This document shows positions 14,429 through 25,863 of a DNA stretch of 64,000 nt, one piece after another. Under the pieces are notes generated by a model. The model was not told where the DNA came from, did not search any database, and was given only the letters and a program-made list of their open reading frames with translations. The position numbers and the translations under genes were made by a program. Source of the DNA: Phaeoceros laevis (lineage: Eukaryota; Anthocerotophyta; Anthocerotopsida; Notothyladales); NCBI GenBank assembly GCA_049999765.1, contig JBNGIQ010009228.1:1-64000 (forward strand), read 5' to 3'. The stretch's first letter is position 1, and each line of letters opens with the position of its first letter.

Positions 14429-15077
14429 GGCAGCAGGTGAATCCATTGGAGTTTCAATTGTCCCCATTGAAGGGCAAGCAGGCATGCAATGTACGATTTT
14501 GCTGCAGCAATCCGGACTGTATTCATTCTGTTGTGTAGTAAAGTACTAGACTATTAGCACAAATTTCATGCGCCTCCTCGAAAGCACATGCTATCCATGG
14601 TGGCATCTTTGGGCACAAAAGCAGAACACCACGTATTCTTCAACACTCCGAAACAAGGCCCGCCACAGGTTTCTGTTCTGTTTCCTGTGGAGATGTCGTG
14701 AGGTGGAGTCATCTGCGGCAGCGGTGATGACATGAAGGCAGAACCACACCGACTTCAAAACAGGTGTCGTTATTAGTCGCGACTCGCGACTTCGAAATTG
14801 AGGAGTCTAAATTTCTAAAATGAGGTGAAGGGTGGAGGAGAAAATAAAATGACCAAGCGAACAGGTAGGTATGAAACACATGATAAGTACTGTGCGCACC
14901 TGGAGCTGACTGTGTGCCAACGGGGCTCGACTCACTGCATGTGCCACGCTGCCCCGAGGTGCTCGACTATTAAGAAAGTGGTGCAAACCAGAGCTCCAAG
15001 CAATGCAATTGTAAGCTGCTGAAGCACTTCTCTCGTCACCTTCACAATTTTCCTGTCACAACCGAAGGAGCATCATC
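14429..15077. other. Intergenic region
   Basis: 3' flank of YLMG1 and 5' flank of PYD1, both on the plus strand. I see no gene or strong repeat. Confidence 0.5.
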
Positions 15078-16364
15078 ATGGCGTGTCTGAAGTCGATGCC
15101 AGGTCTGAACCTCTCGTCCTCGGAGCTCTTCGGGCATGGCAGGCAGCAGCAGCTCAAGCTCCAGCAAGCGGCGGAAATCCGTCCCAGAGCTTTCCAGCGC
15201 AAAGCCACGGCTTGCGCCTCCTCCCAGGGCCCCGACCTGAGCGTCACCGTGAATGGCTTGAAGCTGCCTAACCCCTTTGTGATCGGCTCGGGCCCTCCGG
15301 GCACCAACTACCAGGTGATGAAGCGCGCCTTCGACGAGGGCTGGGGCGCTGTGATAGCCAAGACCGTGGCCCTGGACTCCTCCAAGGTGATCAACGTCAC
15401 CCCGCGCTACGCTCGGATGCATGTGGCCAACGGGACGGGCAAGAAGGAGGTGGTAGGGTGGGAGAACATCGAGCTCATCAGCGACAGGCCCTTCGAGACG
15501 ATGCTGGAGGAGATGCGGAGGCTGAAGCAGGAGTACCCCGACCGTATTCTCATCGCCTCCATCATGGAAGAGTACAACCGGGCGGCCTGGGAGGAGATCG
15601 TGGAGAGGGTGGAGGAGACGGGCGTGGACGCTCTGGAGATCAACTTCTCTTGCCCTCACGGAATGCCGGAGCGGAGGATGGGAGCGGCCATGGGGCAGGA
15701 CTGCGGCTTGCTGGAGGAGGTGTGCGAGTGGATCAACGAGAAGGCAACGGTGCCGGTGTGGGCCAAGATGACTCCCAACATCACCGACATCACCAGGCCG
15801 TCCCGGACGGCTCTGCAGGGAGGCTGCGAAGGCATCTCCGCCATCAACACGGTGATGAGCGTGATGGGAGTAAACCTGGACACCCTGCGTCCCGAGCCGT
15901 CTGTGGAAGGCTACTCCACTCCCGGCGGCTACTCCTCCAGAGCTGTTCGCCCCATTGCCCTGGCCAAGGTGATGTCCATTGCGCAGATGCTGCGGTCGGA
16001 GTTCGCTGGGAGGGACATTTCTCTGTCTGGCATCGGAGGAGTGGAATCGGGAAACCATGCCGCAGAGTTTCTCCTGCTGGGAGCCAACACAGTGCAGGTC
16101 TGCACTGGGGTGATGGTGCACGGCTACGCGCATGTAAAAACGATGTGCGAGGAGCTCAAGGCTTTCATGACCAAGCACAATTTTTCAACCATTGATGAGT
16201 TTCGGGGTGCGTCTCTGCCTTATTTCACAACACATGCTGAGCTCGTGAGGTTGCAGAAGGAAGCTGTTGCGAAGAAGCAGGCTGTTCGGAGAGGCTTGGC
16301 TTCGGACAAAGAATGGACTGGAGAAGGCTTTGTGAAGGAAACAGAAACAATGGTATCCAATTGA
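15078..16364 (+). CDS. PYD1: Dihydropyrimidine dehydrogenase (NADP+), plastid
   Basis: An intronless 428-residue enzyme of the DHODH-like FMN barrel family. In plants it catalyses the first step of uracil and thymine breakdown, reduction to dihydrouracil or dihydrothymine. After a roughly 50-residue transit peptide (MACLKSMPGLNL...ATACASS) the core starts DLSVTVNGLKLPNPFVIGSG. It shows GWGAVIAKTVALDSSKVINV, the active-site segment NFSCPHGMPERRMG with the catalytic Cys, AKMTPNITDITR, and the phosphate-binding GIGGVESGNHAAEFLLLGA and VQVCTGVMVHGY. The length matches plant PYD1; the multidomain animal enzyme is much longer. High GC in third codon positions and the lack of introns are unlike its neighbours. 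Confidence 0.95.
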   Translation: MACLKSMPGLNLSSSELFGHGRQQQLKLQQAAEIRPRAFQRKATACASSQGPDLSVTVNGLKLPNPFVIGSGPPGTNYQVMKRAFDEGWGAVIAKTVALDSSKVINVTPRYARMHVANGTGKKEVVGWENIELISDRPFETMLEEMRRLKQEYPDRILIASIMEEYNRAAWEEIVERVEETGVDALEINFSCPHGMPERRMGAAMGQDCGLLEEVCEWINEKATVPVWAKMTPNITDITRPSRTALQGGCEGISAINTVMSVMGVNLDTLRPEPSVEGYSTPGGYSSRAVRPIALAKVMSIAQMLRSEFAGRDISLSGIGGVESGNHAAEFLLLGANTVQVCTGVMVHGYAHVKTMCEELKAFMTKHNFSTIDEFRGASLPYFTTHAELVRLQKEAVAKKQAVRRGLASDKEWTGEGFVKETETMVSN

Positions 16365-16538
16365 TGACAGATGACCAGGCTGTACAGTGATTCAGATTCG
16401 TATAGGCCAAGATAGAGTCAGATGTGAAGTCAGCATTAGTGTGGTTTGCGGGGTGATCTGGTTTGACCTTATCACAAAATTCCCGCTGTATGTACATATG
16501 TAAATTGTCGCTCAAGAGCTATTAAAAAACTTGCTGGT

Positions 16539-18343
16539 CTATTCTTTCACATCTGTTACTCCCTCTGGTGATATTTGGAATCTTGCTTCTGACTCCGGAA
16601 GGCAGGGAGAGCAGACAATCTTGCAGATACGCTCATCACCTCTGCCCTTGCGGAGTGATAATCTGCGGAATTTAAAATGCAAGTAGTTTAACGACCTACC
16701 AGTTTGAGAATAGGAAAGGACAGATTTGGCCTCGGCGCACTCATTGGCGAGGAAGTCGGAAAATACACAGACCTGGTGGTGGAAGCATGAGCAAGAATGT
16801 TGCCACCGATGGGTTTGACTTGGGGCCCTCCGAACATAGAGGCCATTCCATCAACTTGCGCTACCACTTGATTAGTGATGACTACTGCCACTCCAAACTG
16901 GTATAATAGACACCAGACGAGTCAGATAAGCAAATGAGTCGTCATCTTAAACAGGTACAGCTACAACTTTTGTCAGCAATACCTCGTCAGCCATCTTCTG
17001 AAGACCTCTCAAGAACCTTCCCAGATGGTTTTGCCTTGCAGCCAGCTCACCTCGCCCTGAAAAGTCTGAGCGGTAAAGTGCTGTAGCACTGTCGATGATC
17101 ATCAAAGCAAACCTGTGCATTTGGAAGAACATTTCTCTCTGGTTAGAGCTAGAACGAACCACTGAATGATCAACCATCACAGAACCTACTGACCTAGTCT
17201 CGGCCATCATGGAAGCTGCTTCTACAAGCAGTCTCATCTGATGATCAGTGTTGTAGGCTCGAGCGTAAGCAACGTTGTCCAGGACATCTTGACCATTCAA
17301 GCCGAATCTGCCAGTTGGCCAATCATGATGTTTCAGGGATCCACCGTGGCTTTAAAAAAGTTAACCATGCCTCAGGAATTTAAATAGCAAATCATGCCCC
17401 AGGCATTCACCTTTCTGCTATTTGGAGCAATCGGTTAGGTCGGAATGTGCCTTCGGCATCAATGAACAAAGCCTTGCCCTCCCCACCTCCTTGGCTCAAC
17501 GGGAGCTGGTAGAATACCGCAACAATAAGGTCTCCAATGCATGCCAGTGCTGAACTTGCTTTGGTTTGAAAGAGGACGCCATTTTAAACCGTCACCAACC
17601 TGACATGTCACACAAAGTGTGTGGCACAATTGCGTTTTGCCGGTCCTGAATTCCCCGTAGACCTCTGTTATAGCACCTGTTTCAAGTCCACCTGCAGAAA
17701 GTTTCGGTTTCGTAAGACTAAAGGTCCAGATTTCTCTGGCAGAGGCAAGTTCGCAGGACTACAGACCTTCCAAAATCTTATCAAGTTCTTTGGCCCCTGT
17801 GGTGACCTGTATCATCTCTCCTCGCTGCTGGTGCATCATTGCAGCACTAGTGAACCCCATAGGCACCAGTTTAATGGCTGTGATGGTCGACAAGGAGCAG
17901 AGTTTTGGTCAGACCTCAACAAGGACAGCTGGCAGACATTACTCTTCAATCAAAGATCTGCGCAGTCACATCAACACACCCGCCTCCGTTATTTTGTCAA
18001 CTTTTGCCTCGCTCAAGCCTTTGATCTTGATGAGATCCTTTTTCGGAGCATACGCCACCGCCTCTACCGTGCAAAGCCCCGCCTCCTTCAACTTCTTGAC
18101 ATCTGAAGCCGCGATGCCAGCAGCCTGCAGTGTACGCCAAGCACTACTTTGAATCCATGCCTACAAAAATGGCTTGCGGCAACTGCTATTGATGTCGTAT
18201 CCGGCACATACGGGAACCATCTCAACCTAAAGCTCTCAAATTTACCAGAAGGAAGGCATTACAGTCACCTGGAGCTGGTCAATGAGGTAAGGACCATGCT
18301 GAGGCTGCTCAACCGCAGCAGCTGCGGCAATCTGCTCCTCCAT
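16539..18343 (-). CDS. RAD51: RAD51 recombinase
   Basis: The eukaryotic RecA-type recombinase, which forms filaments on single-stranded DNA for homologous repair and meiosis in the nucleus. Exon 1 starts at 18343 with [20 protein letters not shown]. Exon 2 encodes the helix-hairpin-helix domain ([40 protein letters not shown]). Then come [13 protein letters not shown], Walker [45 protein letters not shown], Walker [30 protein letters not shown] and [15 protein letters not shown]. The last exon ends [16 protein letters not shown] then TDVKE at 16539. AYAPKKDL and QHGPY distinguish it from DMC1. There are about nine exons with short introns. It is divergently placed with VPS35. Confidence 0.95.
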
Positions 18344-19238
18344 TTCAGGAAGCGGCGAGTCACAGTAGCAGCTTGAAGTCGCACCGAAACTGCTGCAGCC
18401 TGTAAATCGATACAGCAGCTCAGTTTCTTCAAGGCAAGGAACAACTCCCACAGAGCCACTGAGGAGACAAACATCCAAATCGGAACTGAACACCTTTGCT
18501 CACAATCTACGCCTTTTCATCAGCACTGACCTCCTGCAGGACGACCTGGACACTACTTCCACCAGCTGTGAAAGCCGCTCGCTTTCTGAAGTCAGGGCAA
18601 CAGGAAACAGTGCGTCCTTGCGGGCATTTGAACTAACGTTGGCGCCAAGTTCTACAATTTCAAACGACGTCTATTCGAAACAGACGACGTCAACGAAAGT
18701 GCAAACACGGGCCGGTGCAATATTTTGGTCCCATTGAGCCGGCGGTCACATCTCAGCACCGGGCTCCCACGCACTGTGGCACGCCCTCACATTCTTCGTC
18801 GACTCACTGACGACCCCCTGCTTTTGAGCAGCAAACGATTGCCTGCAGAGAACGTAAGCCAGATCTGGCACCAAAGGCCAGTGCGTCTCCTAGGCTCCTG
18901 CGCATATCGTAAATCTTCCGGCAGCTGGGCGACGTTTTGTAGCTCTAAGAATCAGTGGAGGGATGAGACAGGCCTCCCTCGCGAAATTCTGCTGCAGAAT
19001 TGGAGCCGATAATTTTGTGCAAGCAGCTAGGAATGATGCGGGAGCTCGAGAACCAGGGATCCAGCCTGAAGCGATCTTGGCGCGGCCGACCAAAAGTGAC
19101 GGATTGCTAGAGTGTGATGTTGTTTTAGGCTGGCTTGGCCGGAAGATTTGGTAGTAGGTGCGAAGGGCAAGTGGGTAGTGTAGCTTGCCAAAGGATTTCG
19201 GATACGTTCATCGAGACGAGGCGCCTAGAGGGGTCAGG
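18344..19238. other. Divergent region between RAD51 and VPS35
   Basis: About 895 bp between facing-away start codons. It probably contains the 5' untranslated regions and promoters of both genes. The frames inside do not match any family. Confidence 0.5.
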
Positions 19239-22200
19239 ATGCAGCATGATACGACCACCACCGCGGAGGAGCAGGAGAAATGGCTGGCGGACGCCATGGC
19301 GCTTGTGCAGCATCACGCCTTCTTCATGCGTCGGGCGCTGGTGCGTTTTCTTACTAGCGTGCCTCTGTGCAGAGTCTAGCATGCGAGGATTCCGAGGGGT
19401 GGATGTTCTTTGAAAGTGGAAAATTCAGGACCATGGAAGGAGATCATTGTAATAGAGAGATCATCTTGTCCGTCTACGCAGAACCTATACTTCGGTCACA
19501 TTTCTGTGTGTGTAGCTGGATGGGCTGCTGAGAATTAGGCGGGCTTTTATGGGTTGGTTCTCGGAATACAATGCTAGCAATGGAATTCGGCAAATTGCCT
19601 CCGAAGTTCATAGCCCTTAATCGGTTAAACAGTCACGGGTCTTCCGTGTGAGTGCGAGTTGAGAGACTTGGTTGACATCTTCGGTCTTGTAGCTCTTTCT
19701 TGCTCAGAACTTGATAGTTTGGACGGACGGTAAGGGTCCTGTCAGATTGTTAGGGTTTGGACAGGGTGCTCATGTCCTGTTGATTTGCAGGATGGAAACA
19801 ATCTGCGGGATGCTTTAAAGTTTTCTGCCCAGATGCTGTCCGAGTTGAGAACATCCAAATTATCTCCTCAGAAATATTATGAGCTCTGTATCCTTCTGCG
19901 GTGCTGTATTCTGCAAAATGGTTTCTCGATGTCTACATTTTTCAGTATCACCTGTTATTTTCTGTTCTTTGTGATCTTAACCAGTCCAGACATGAGAACG
20001 TTTGACGAATTACGATCCCTCGAGGTCTTTTTCCGAGAGGAGGCAAAGAGAGGCCGCACAAATGCTGAGCTCTATGAACTGGTACAGCACGCTGGCAACA
20101 TTTTGCCACGCTTGTAAGTGTTCTCGTGCCTAGTAATCCGTTGTGGTGTTTCGTGTACTTCAGCTGTCCGTCAGTTCAGGAGCCAGTGGAACATTGGGAA
20201 CTTAGTATATCTTGCAGCATTTAGTAGATATTGAGTAGACACCGGTGACATGAGCCTTTCTATGCCTTGTCCAGGTACCTCCTGTGTACAGTTGGCTCAG
20301 TATATATTAAGTCAAAGGAGGCTCCTGCCAAAGAAGTTTTGAAGGATTTGGTGGAAATGAGTCGGGGTGTTCAACACCCTATTCGTGGACTTTTTTTGCG
20401 AAGCTATCTTTCTCAAGTCACCAGGGACAAACTTCCAGACGCAGGCTCAGGATATGAAGGGTATTTTTACTGTTATTTCTCTGGGGTTGACAACTGCTCG
20501 GATGCAAATCTCCACATAGAAGTGTGCACTTTCAAAATCCGCCCTTGTCTTGCAGGGAGGGTGGCTCTGTGATGGATGCTGTAGAATTCGTTCTGCAAAA
20601 TTTCACGGAGATGAACAAACTTTGGGTTCGCATGCAACATCAGGTCAGCTTTTCTGTTTCTTATATAACAACTGCAGACTCACGAGTTCTTGGTTGTCCT
20701 CCTGGACTGGTTGTCTGAAGAGCCGGACTGTGTCGTCGTAGCTAGTTCTAAACAGTAGCTGTGCTCATGCAGGAGTGCTTGTGAAAGATACATAAGGTGA
20801 TGCTGTAAGTGCCAAGCAACTTCATTGCAAATTTTCTGGTCTGCAGGGGCCTGCTAGGGAGAAAGACAAACGGGAGAAGGAGCGGAGTGAGCTTCGTGAC
20901 TTGGTAAGGCCAGTCTAGGTTGTCTACCTCGCCATCAAAGCAGACCCACATGGAGTGAGGAGCTTACTGTCAGGTTAATGCAGGTTGGCAAAAATCTCCA
21001 CGTTTTGAGTCAGCTGGATGGGGTGGACTTGGAGATGTACAAAGATGTTGTCCTGCCTCGTGTACTTGAGCAGGTATGGTCTTGATTTCAGTAACGCCTG
21101 GGGATCACTGCTTTGTAGAGGTTGCAGACTTTCGCTTATCTTAATGTATCAACTGCAGGTCGTTAATTGCAAAGATGAACTTGCTCAATACTATTTGATG
21201 GATTGTATCATTCAAGTGTTCCCGGATGATTTCCATCTTCAGACTTTGGAAACGCTGCTTAATGCGTGTCCTCAACTTCAGGTTGGCTGGTGCTCTTTTC
21301 GGAATGCCTGATGTGGCCAGATTACCTTGATCATACCTGACAACAGCCCTTTTCCATAGCTCAGCATCATGTCTTGAAATTTGACTTGGCCTTCATGTGT
21401 GGATCAGCCTAGCGTGGATATCAAGACAGTGATGTCACAGTTAATGGACAGACTCTCAAACTATGCTGCATCCTCACCCGAGGTACAAAATTCCACAATT
21501 GGTGTAGTTGTCATCTGCTGTTTCAAGCTGACACGTAATTAATGCATGGGATTTGGACTTGGCAGGTGCTTCCTGAGTTTTTGCAGGTTGAGGCATTCAC
21601 CAAGCTAAGCCATGCCGTTGTAAAGGTTAGCTCTTGCTATCCAACAACTGCAAACAGACCCTGCTTGTTGGGCCTTGTAGTCGATCCGCTTATGACTTTG
21701 CGCAACCACTTGGGAATTGCACATGTGGTTGGTGTTGGCTTGTGCGACGCTGACTCTAAGAGCACAGTTGTTTTTTGTCATTCTTACCTTCAGGTTATTG
21801 AAGCACAACCAGATATGCCGTTGGTGGGAGCTGTCAGTCTCCATGTGGCTCTACTTACTTTTGTTTTGCGAGTGCATGTTGATCGGCTTGATTATGTCGA
21901 CCAAGTGCTGGTAATTGCAAATTGAATTTTTGCTTTTACGTACGTGACTATTTCAGAAGAGGAGGCGAGTAGCTTGTTGGCCACTGTGATGTTTTTAGTC
22001 CGTACAATTAATGTGCTTGAATGGATGATATCAGGGAGCTTGTGTGAAAAAGCTGGAAGGGAAAGGGAAAGTGAAAGACAGCAAGGCAACAAAGCAGATT
22101 GTGGCACTTTTGAGTGCCCCATTAGAAAAATACAATGATGTAGTAACAGTATTGAAGTTAACAAACTACCCCCGGATCATGGAACACCTTGATTATGAAA

Positions 22201-24482
22201 CGAACAAGGTCATGGCTGTCGTTATTATCCAGAGCATAATGAAAAATCACACAATAATAACGTCAGCAGAGAAGGTGTGTTATCTCACTATCTCCCTGTG
22301 GTAACATTACTACTCCCAGGTTGCTAGTTTGCGTGCTAACCCCCAGATGTGTGCAGGTTGATGCCCTGTTTGAGCTTTTGAAGGAGCTAATCAAGGATGG
22401 TGAGGGCGCGCCTTCAGTGGATGAAGTGAGCATGGGTTTCTGAAGGACGATTTTGGTTGAGTTTTTGTCATTTGTCATTTGAGGGGTTTGAATGAGCAGT
22501 TGTATTAGGCTGTGGAAGGTAAGGTGAAATATGTATTGAGATTGAATAATGTTGTACAGCTGGATGAAGAGGATTTTAAGGAAGAGCAAAATCTTGTTGC
22601 TCGCCTCGTGCACATGCTAGTCAATGACGACAATGAGGAAATGTTCAAAGTACGTCACCGTACAACACATGGATAAATCCTTCTTAGTTTGGGTTGATCT
22701 TCCCTGAAATAAGGGGTCTCTCTGCTCATCGCCAAGAAAAGATACCTAAGTTGTTTGCTGATGCAAAAAAGCAGTTCTGACGCCCCAACCTGGTTTTTGC
22801 AGATCCTCACTACGGCCAGCAAGCACTTTGTTCAGGGAGGGTCAAAGCGCCTAGACTTCACCCTTCCCCCACTTATTTTTGCCTCATTGAAGGTGAGACT
22901 TGTATTTCTGGTTTGCATGAATTCAGTGTAAGTTGCAAATTCAAGTCTTGTATTTTACCAGTTGTGGACACAAACAAAAACGCCTTGAATGTACAACCCT
23001 TCAGAATGCCCAGCCGTCCCTGGGTAGTAGGTTTCACTTTGGCTAATCTGAACGGTATATTGCTCTCTGTGCAGCTTGTAAGGTCCCTACAAAGTCAGTC
23101 CGTTCCGGATCAGAGCTCGGTCTCATCAAAGAAGATTTTTCAATTCTTGCACCAGGTTCGCTTCTGGTGTATTTTGGCGCTAAAACCCTAAGCAGGTCTG
23201 TTCTGCTGGAACATTCTGACTGTCTTATCTTCGATGTCAATCTGGACATGTACAGACAGTTGAGGCCCTTACAGCTGTACCAGCTCCTGAATTGGCACTT
23301 CGACTTTACCTGCAATGTGCTGAGGTATTATAACAAGGCTCATGCCTACAGTTAATCTTGTAAGCTGTGCCACCTGTTTTGGTGGGCCAGCTTAACTAGT
23401 CGTTTACTGAAGGACTTACCGTCTTTAACTGTTTCTCGCGATTGAAACAGGCTGCTAATGACTGCTACCTAGAACCTGTTGCATACGAGTTCTTCACCCA
23501 GGCGTTTATGATCTATGAAGAAGAGATTGCTGTAATTGCTACTTCTCCTGTTCTACAAATTTCATATCGCCTTTTTCGAGGAGAATGTACAGAATCTGAT
23601 GGCAGCTATGTTTGAACAATGCAGGATTCCAAAGCTCAAGTAACTGCAATTCAGTTGATTATTGGCACTCTGCAGAGGACCAACGTTTTTGGCGTAGAGA
23701 ACAGGGACACATTGACTCACAAAGCTACTGGAGTGAGTGCACAAGCTATATAAGCTGAGTTCTGCTGCTAGTCACTTAAAATGAGATAACTGACAAGAGG
23801 GTTAACTGCCTGCCTGCCTGCCTCCCTTGTGCCCAGTACTCTGCAAAATTGTTGAAGAAACCTGATCAATGTAGAGCAGTTTATGCTTGCTCTCATTTGT
23901 TCTGGGTAGAGGATGAAGGTGGCACTAAGGATGGTGAAAGGTATGACCCCTGCTTGGACGTTAGGAATCCAGCTTTTTCAAGCTTATTCTTCAACTGGTC
24001 TCGCCCAGAATCCGAGTATCGTAAGCTGATGTGAATCTTTCTTCAGGGTGCTACTCTGCCTGAAAAGGGCTTTGAGAATTGCAAACGCAGCCCAACAAAT
24101 GTCAAGTGCGACCAGGGGCAGCAACGGTCCCATGACCCTCTTTGTTGAGATTTTGAACAAGTAAGAGTTCTCACCAATCAAGCGAGCTCTGTCTTATTTC
24201 TCGGCCAAAAAATTGATAGCAATTTCCTGAACAGGCTGTGTCTCACGTCCTTGCGCATAATGTGTCCGTAGGTACCTATACTACTACGAGAAGGGTAATC
24301 CACAAGTTACTAGCAGCATCATCCAGGGCCTAATAGAGCTGATTGTGACCGAAATGCAAAGCGAGAACGCGGCCAAGGATTCCACGGTTGATGCCTTTTT
24401 TGGGAATACGTTGCGGTACATACAGTTCCAGAAGCAGAAGGGCGATGACTTTGCTGACAGATATGCAGTTATTCAAGTGTAG
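19239..24482 (+). CDS. VPS35: Vacuolar protein sorting-associated protein 35 (retromer core)
   Basis: VPS35 is the scaffold of the retromer core (VPS35-VPS26-VPS29), which recycles sorting receptors from endosomes. The start at 19239 gives [20 protein letters not shown] then [12 protein letters not shown]. Family blocks follow in order: [130 protein letters not shown], and at the C-terminus [29 protein letters not shown] and [16 protein letters not shown]. It stops at 24482. There are about twenty exons split by short introns. Intron 19888-19989 has U12-type signals. The order and spacing match a full-length gene, and I saw no frame break. Confidence 0.95.
19888..19989 (+). other. U12-type GT-AG intron in VPS35
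   Basis: The donor is GTATCCTTCT, matching the minor-spliceosome consensus. ATCTTAAC at 19974-19981 fits the U12 branch site, nine bases before the acceptor AG at 19988-19989. Splicing restores YYELYMRTFDEL, matching VPS35 proteins. Confidence 0.85.
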
Positions 24483-24688
24483 GCAATAGTGACGGCAAAC
24501 GTTGTATTTTCAAGGAATTGAGAAGGATGCCTTGATCGCTACTTTGTTTGACCCGCTCGTCACTTCAAGACTATGGCTGCCGTGCCCCTGCTTGTCGGCA
24601 AAAATAGACCTAGAAGGAAATATCGTTTGTACAGCTGCAGAAATACTTCCCTACAGTACACTGTTATCTGGGTGGAGTCGGGAGCTCG

Positions 24689-25863
24689 ATGGCTGCAGAA
24701 AGCGCCAAGCAAGTGTTCCGTGATTTCATGGCTCTGTAAGTTCGCTGCTTCTACGCCAGTGCAATCTGCCTAGTAGTGCCCTGCTCCAACAAATTTTGGT
24801 GCTTTGATATCAGGGTAATAGATTTCGACAGGCTGCAGGCAATCGACGGGCAGGCGTTGCGGAAATTCCAACAGGAGCTAGGTTTGTGAATGTCATGAAG
24901 GTTCTGGTAATTTTACCATTGCAACATAGAGTGTAGTCACCTGTGCCGTGCTGTTCTTGGACCTCAGAGCTGTTTCGTAGGCCTCCACTGGATCAGCAGT
25001 CGGAGGTTCTCGCAGCTGTTTTCCAAAACGCTCCCAGTCCAAGACTAGCGAGATATGCAGAGGCCGGCGGTCATGACAGTTATGGAGATAGGCTGAACAT
25101 GATAAGGTGTAAGCAGCTGAACCCAGTGACGCCGCTTTGGGGCTTACGATGCTCAGAAGGTTTTTGTTGGCTTATCAGTGTGGCTGATCTTTTGGTGTCC
25201 ATGCCTGTGTCTGGCTTCAGTAGATTCAGCGATTCGGAGTCTGCGCAACCACAGAGAGCAAGGTGAGCATTTCAAGATAGGCTTGCTAGTCATCAGCTAG
25301 CTTAAAGACGGGAGGTCTCTCATCTCCGGTCTAAATTCTGCGTGTTCGGTTTCTCCAGCTCGTGCACTGATTCAAGCGCTTCAAGACAAGGTAGAGCGTG
25401 CTACGGCAATCGCAAAGGATGACTTGGACTTGTACTTGAATAGAGCTGTCACATTAAAAAGTGCATGCGACTCGGAGGATGATGCCCTAATAACAAAGGT
25501 AAGCATATTCAGACGCCCTGATAATGAAAAGCTTTGTGCTTTCCTGCCCTCCCTTATCGAGCTTCTGTATGGTGCAGGACAGAAGCTCCATGCAGGTGGC
25601 TTCAGATTATGCGACATTGATGGCCTTGTTGTTGCACATGCTCCAACTAGACTACGCCATGCAGGTGACTCGCTCATTCTAGAGTGCCGTACTCTCGTCT
25701 GCAAGCAATGTGTTGACAAAACGCCAAATACCCCTTGCAGGAGAAGGTCATCGCTGCTCTTGGATTGCAAACACCTTCCGAACCTCTAGAGAGTTACTGC
25801 ACTATGTGGACATTGCGACCATTTGTTGATGAGGGCATCTTCAGTCAAGCCTTGAAGTTGTAG
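24689..25863 (+). CDS. Conserved hypothetical protein, unrecognised family
   Basis: I do not recognise this family. The start at 24689 gives MAAESAKQVFRDFMAL. Subsequent exons, joined at consensus GT/AG sites, give VIDFDRLQAIDGQALRKFQQ, RRPPLDQQSEVLAAVFQNAP, a linker with GGHDSYGDRLNM, then ALIQALQDKVERATAIAKDD, LYLNRAVTLKSACDSEDD, DRSSMQVASDYATLMALLLH and YCTMWTLRPFVDEGIFSQAL, ending at the TAG at 25863. The C-terminal two thirds look mainly helical, with no membrane segment or obvious transit peptide. The clean splice signals and consistent frame across about seven exons show a real gene of about 230 residues. It follows VPS35 by about 200 bp on the same strand. Confidence 0.75.

Noticed and set aside
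15042-16178. 378-codon minus-strand frame
   Set aside because: It is the reverse strand of the GC-rich PYD1 coding region; composition alone explains the long frame.
16539-18343. DMC1 instead of RAD51
   Set aside because: The N-terminal QHGPYL and [13 protein letters not shown] blocks and the C-terminal sequence match RAD51, not DMC1.
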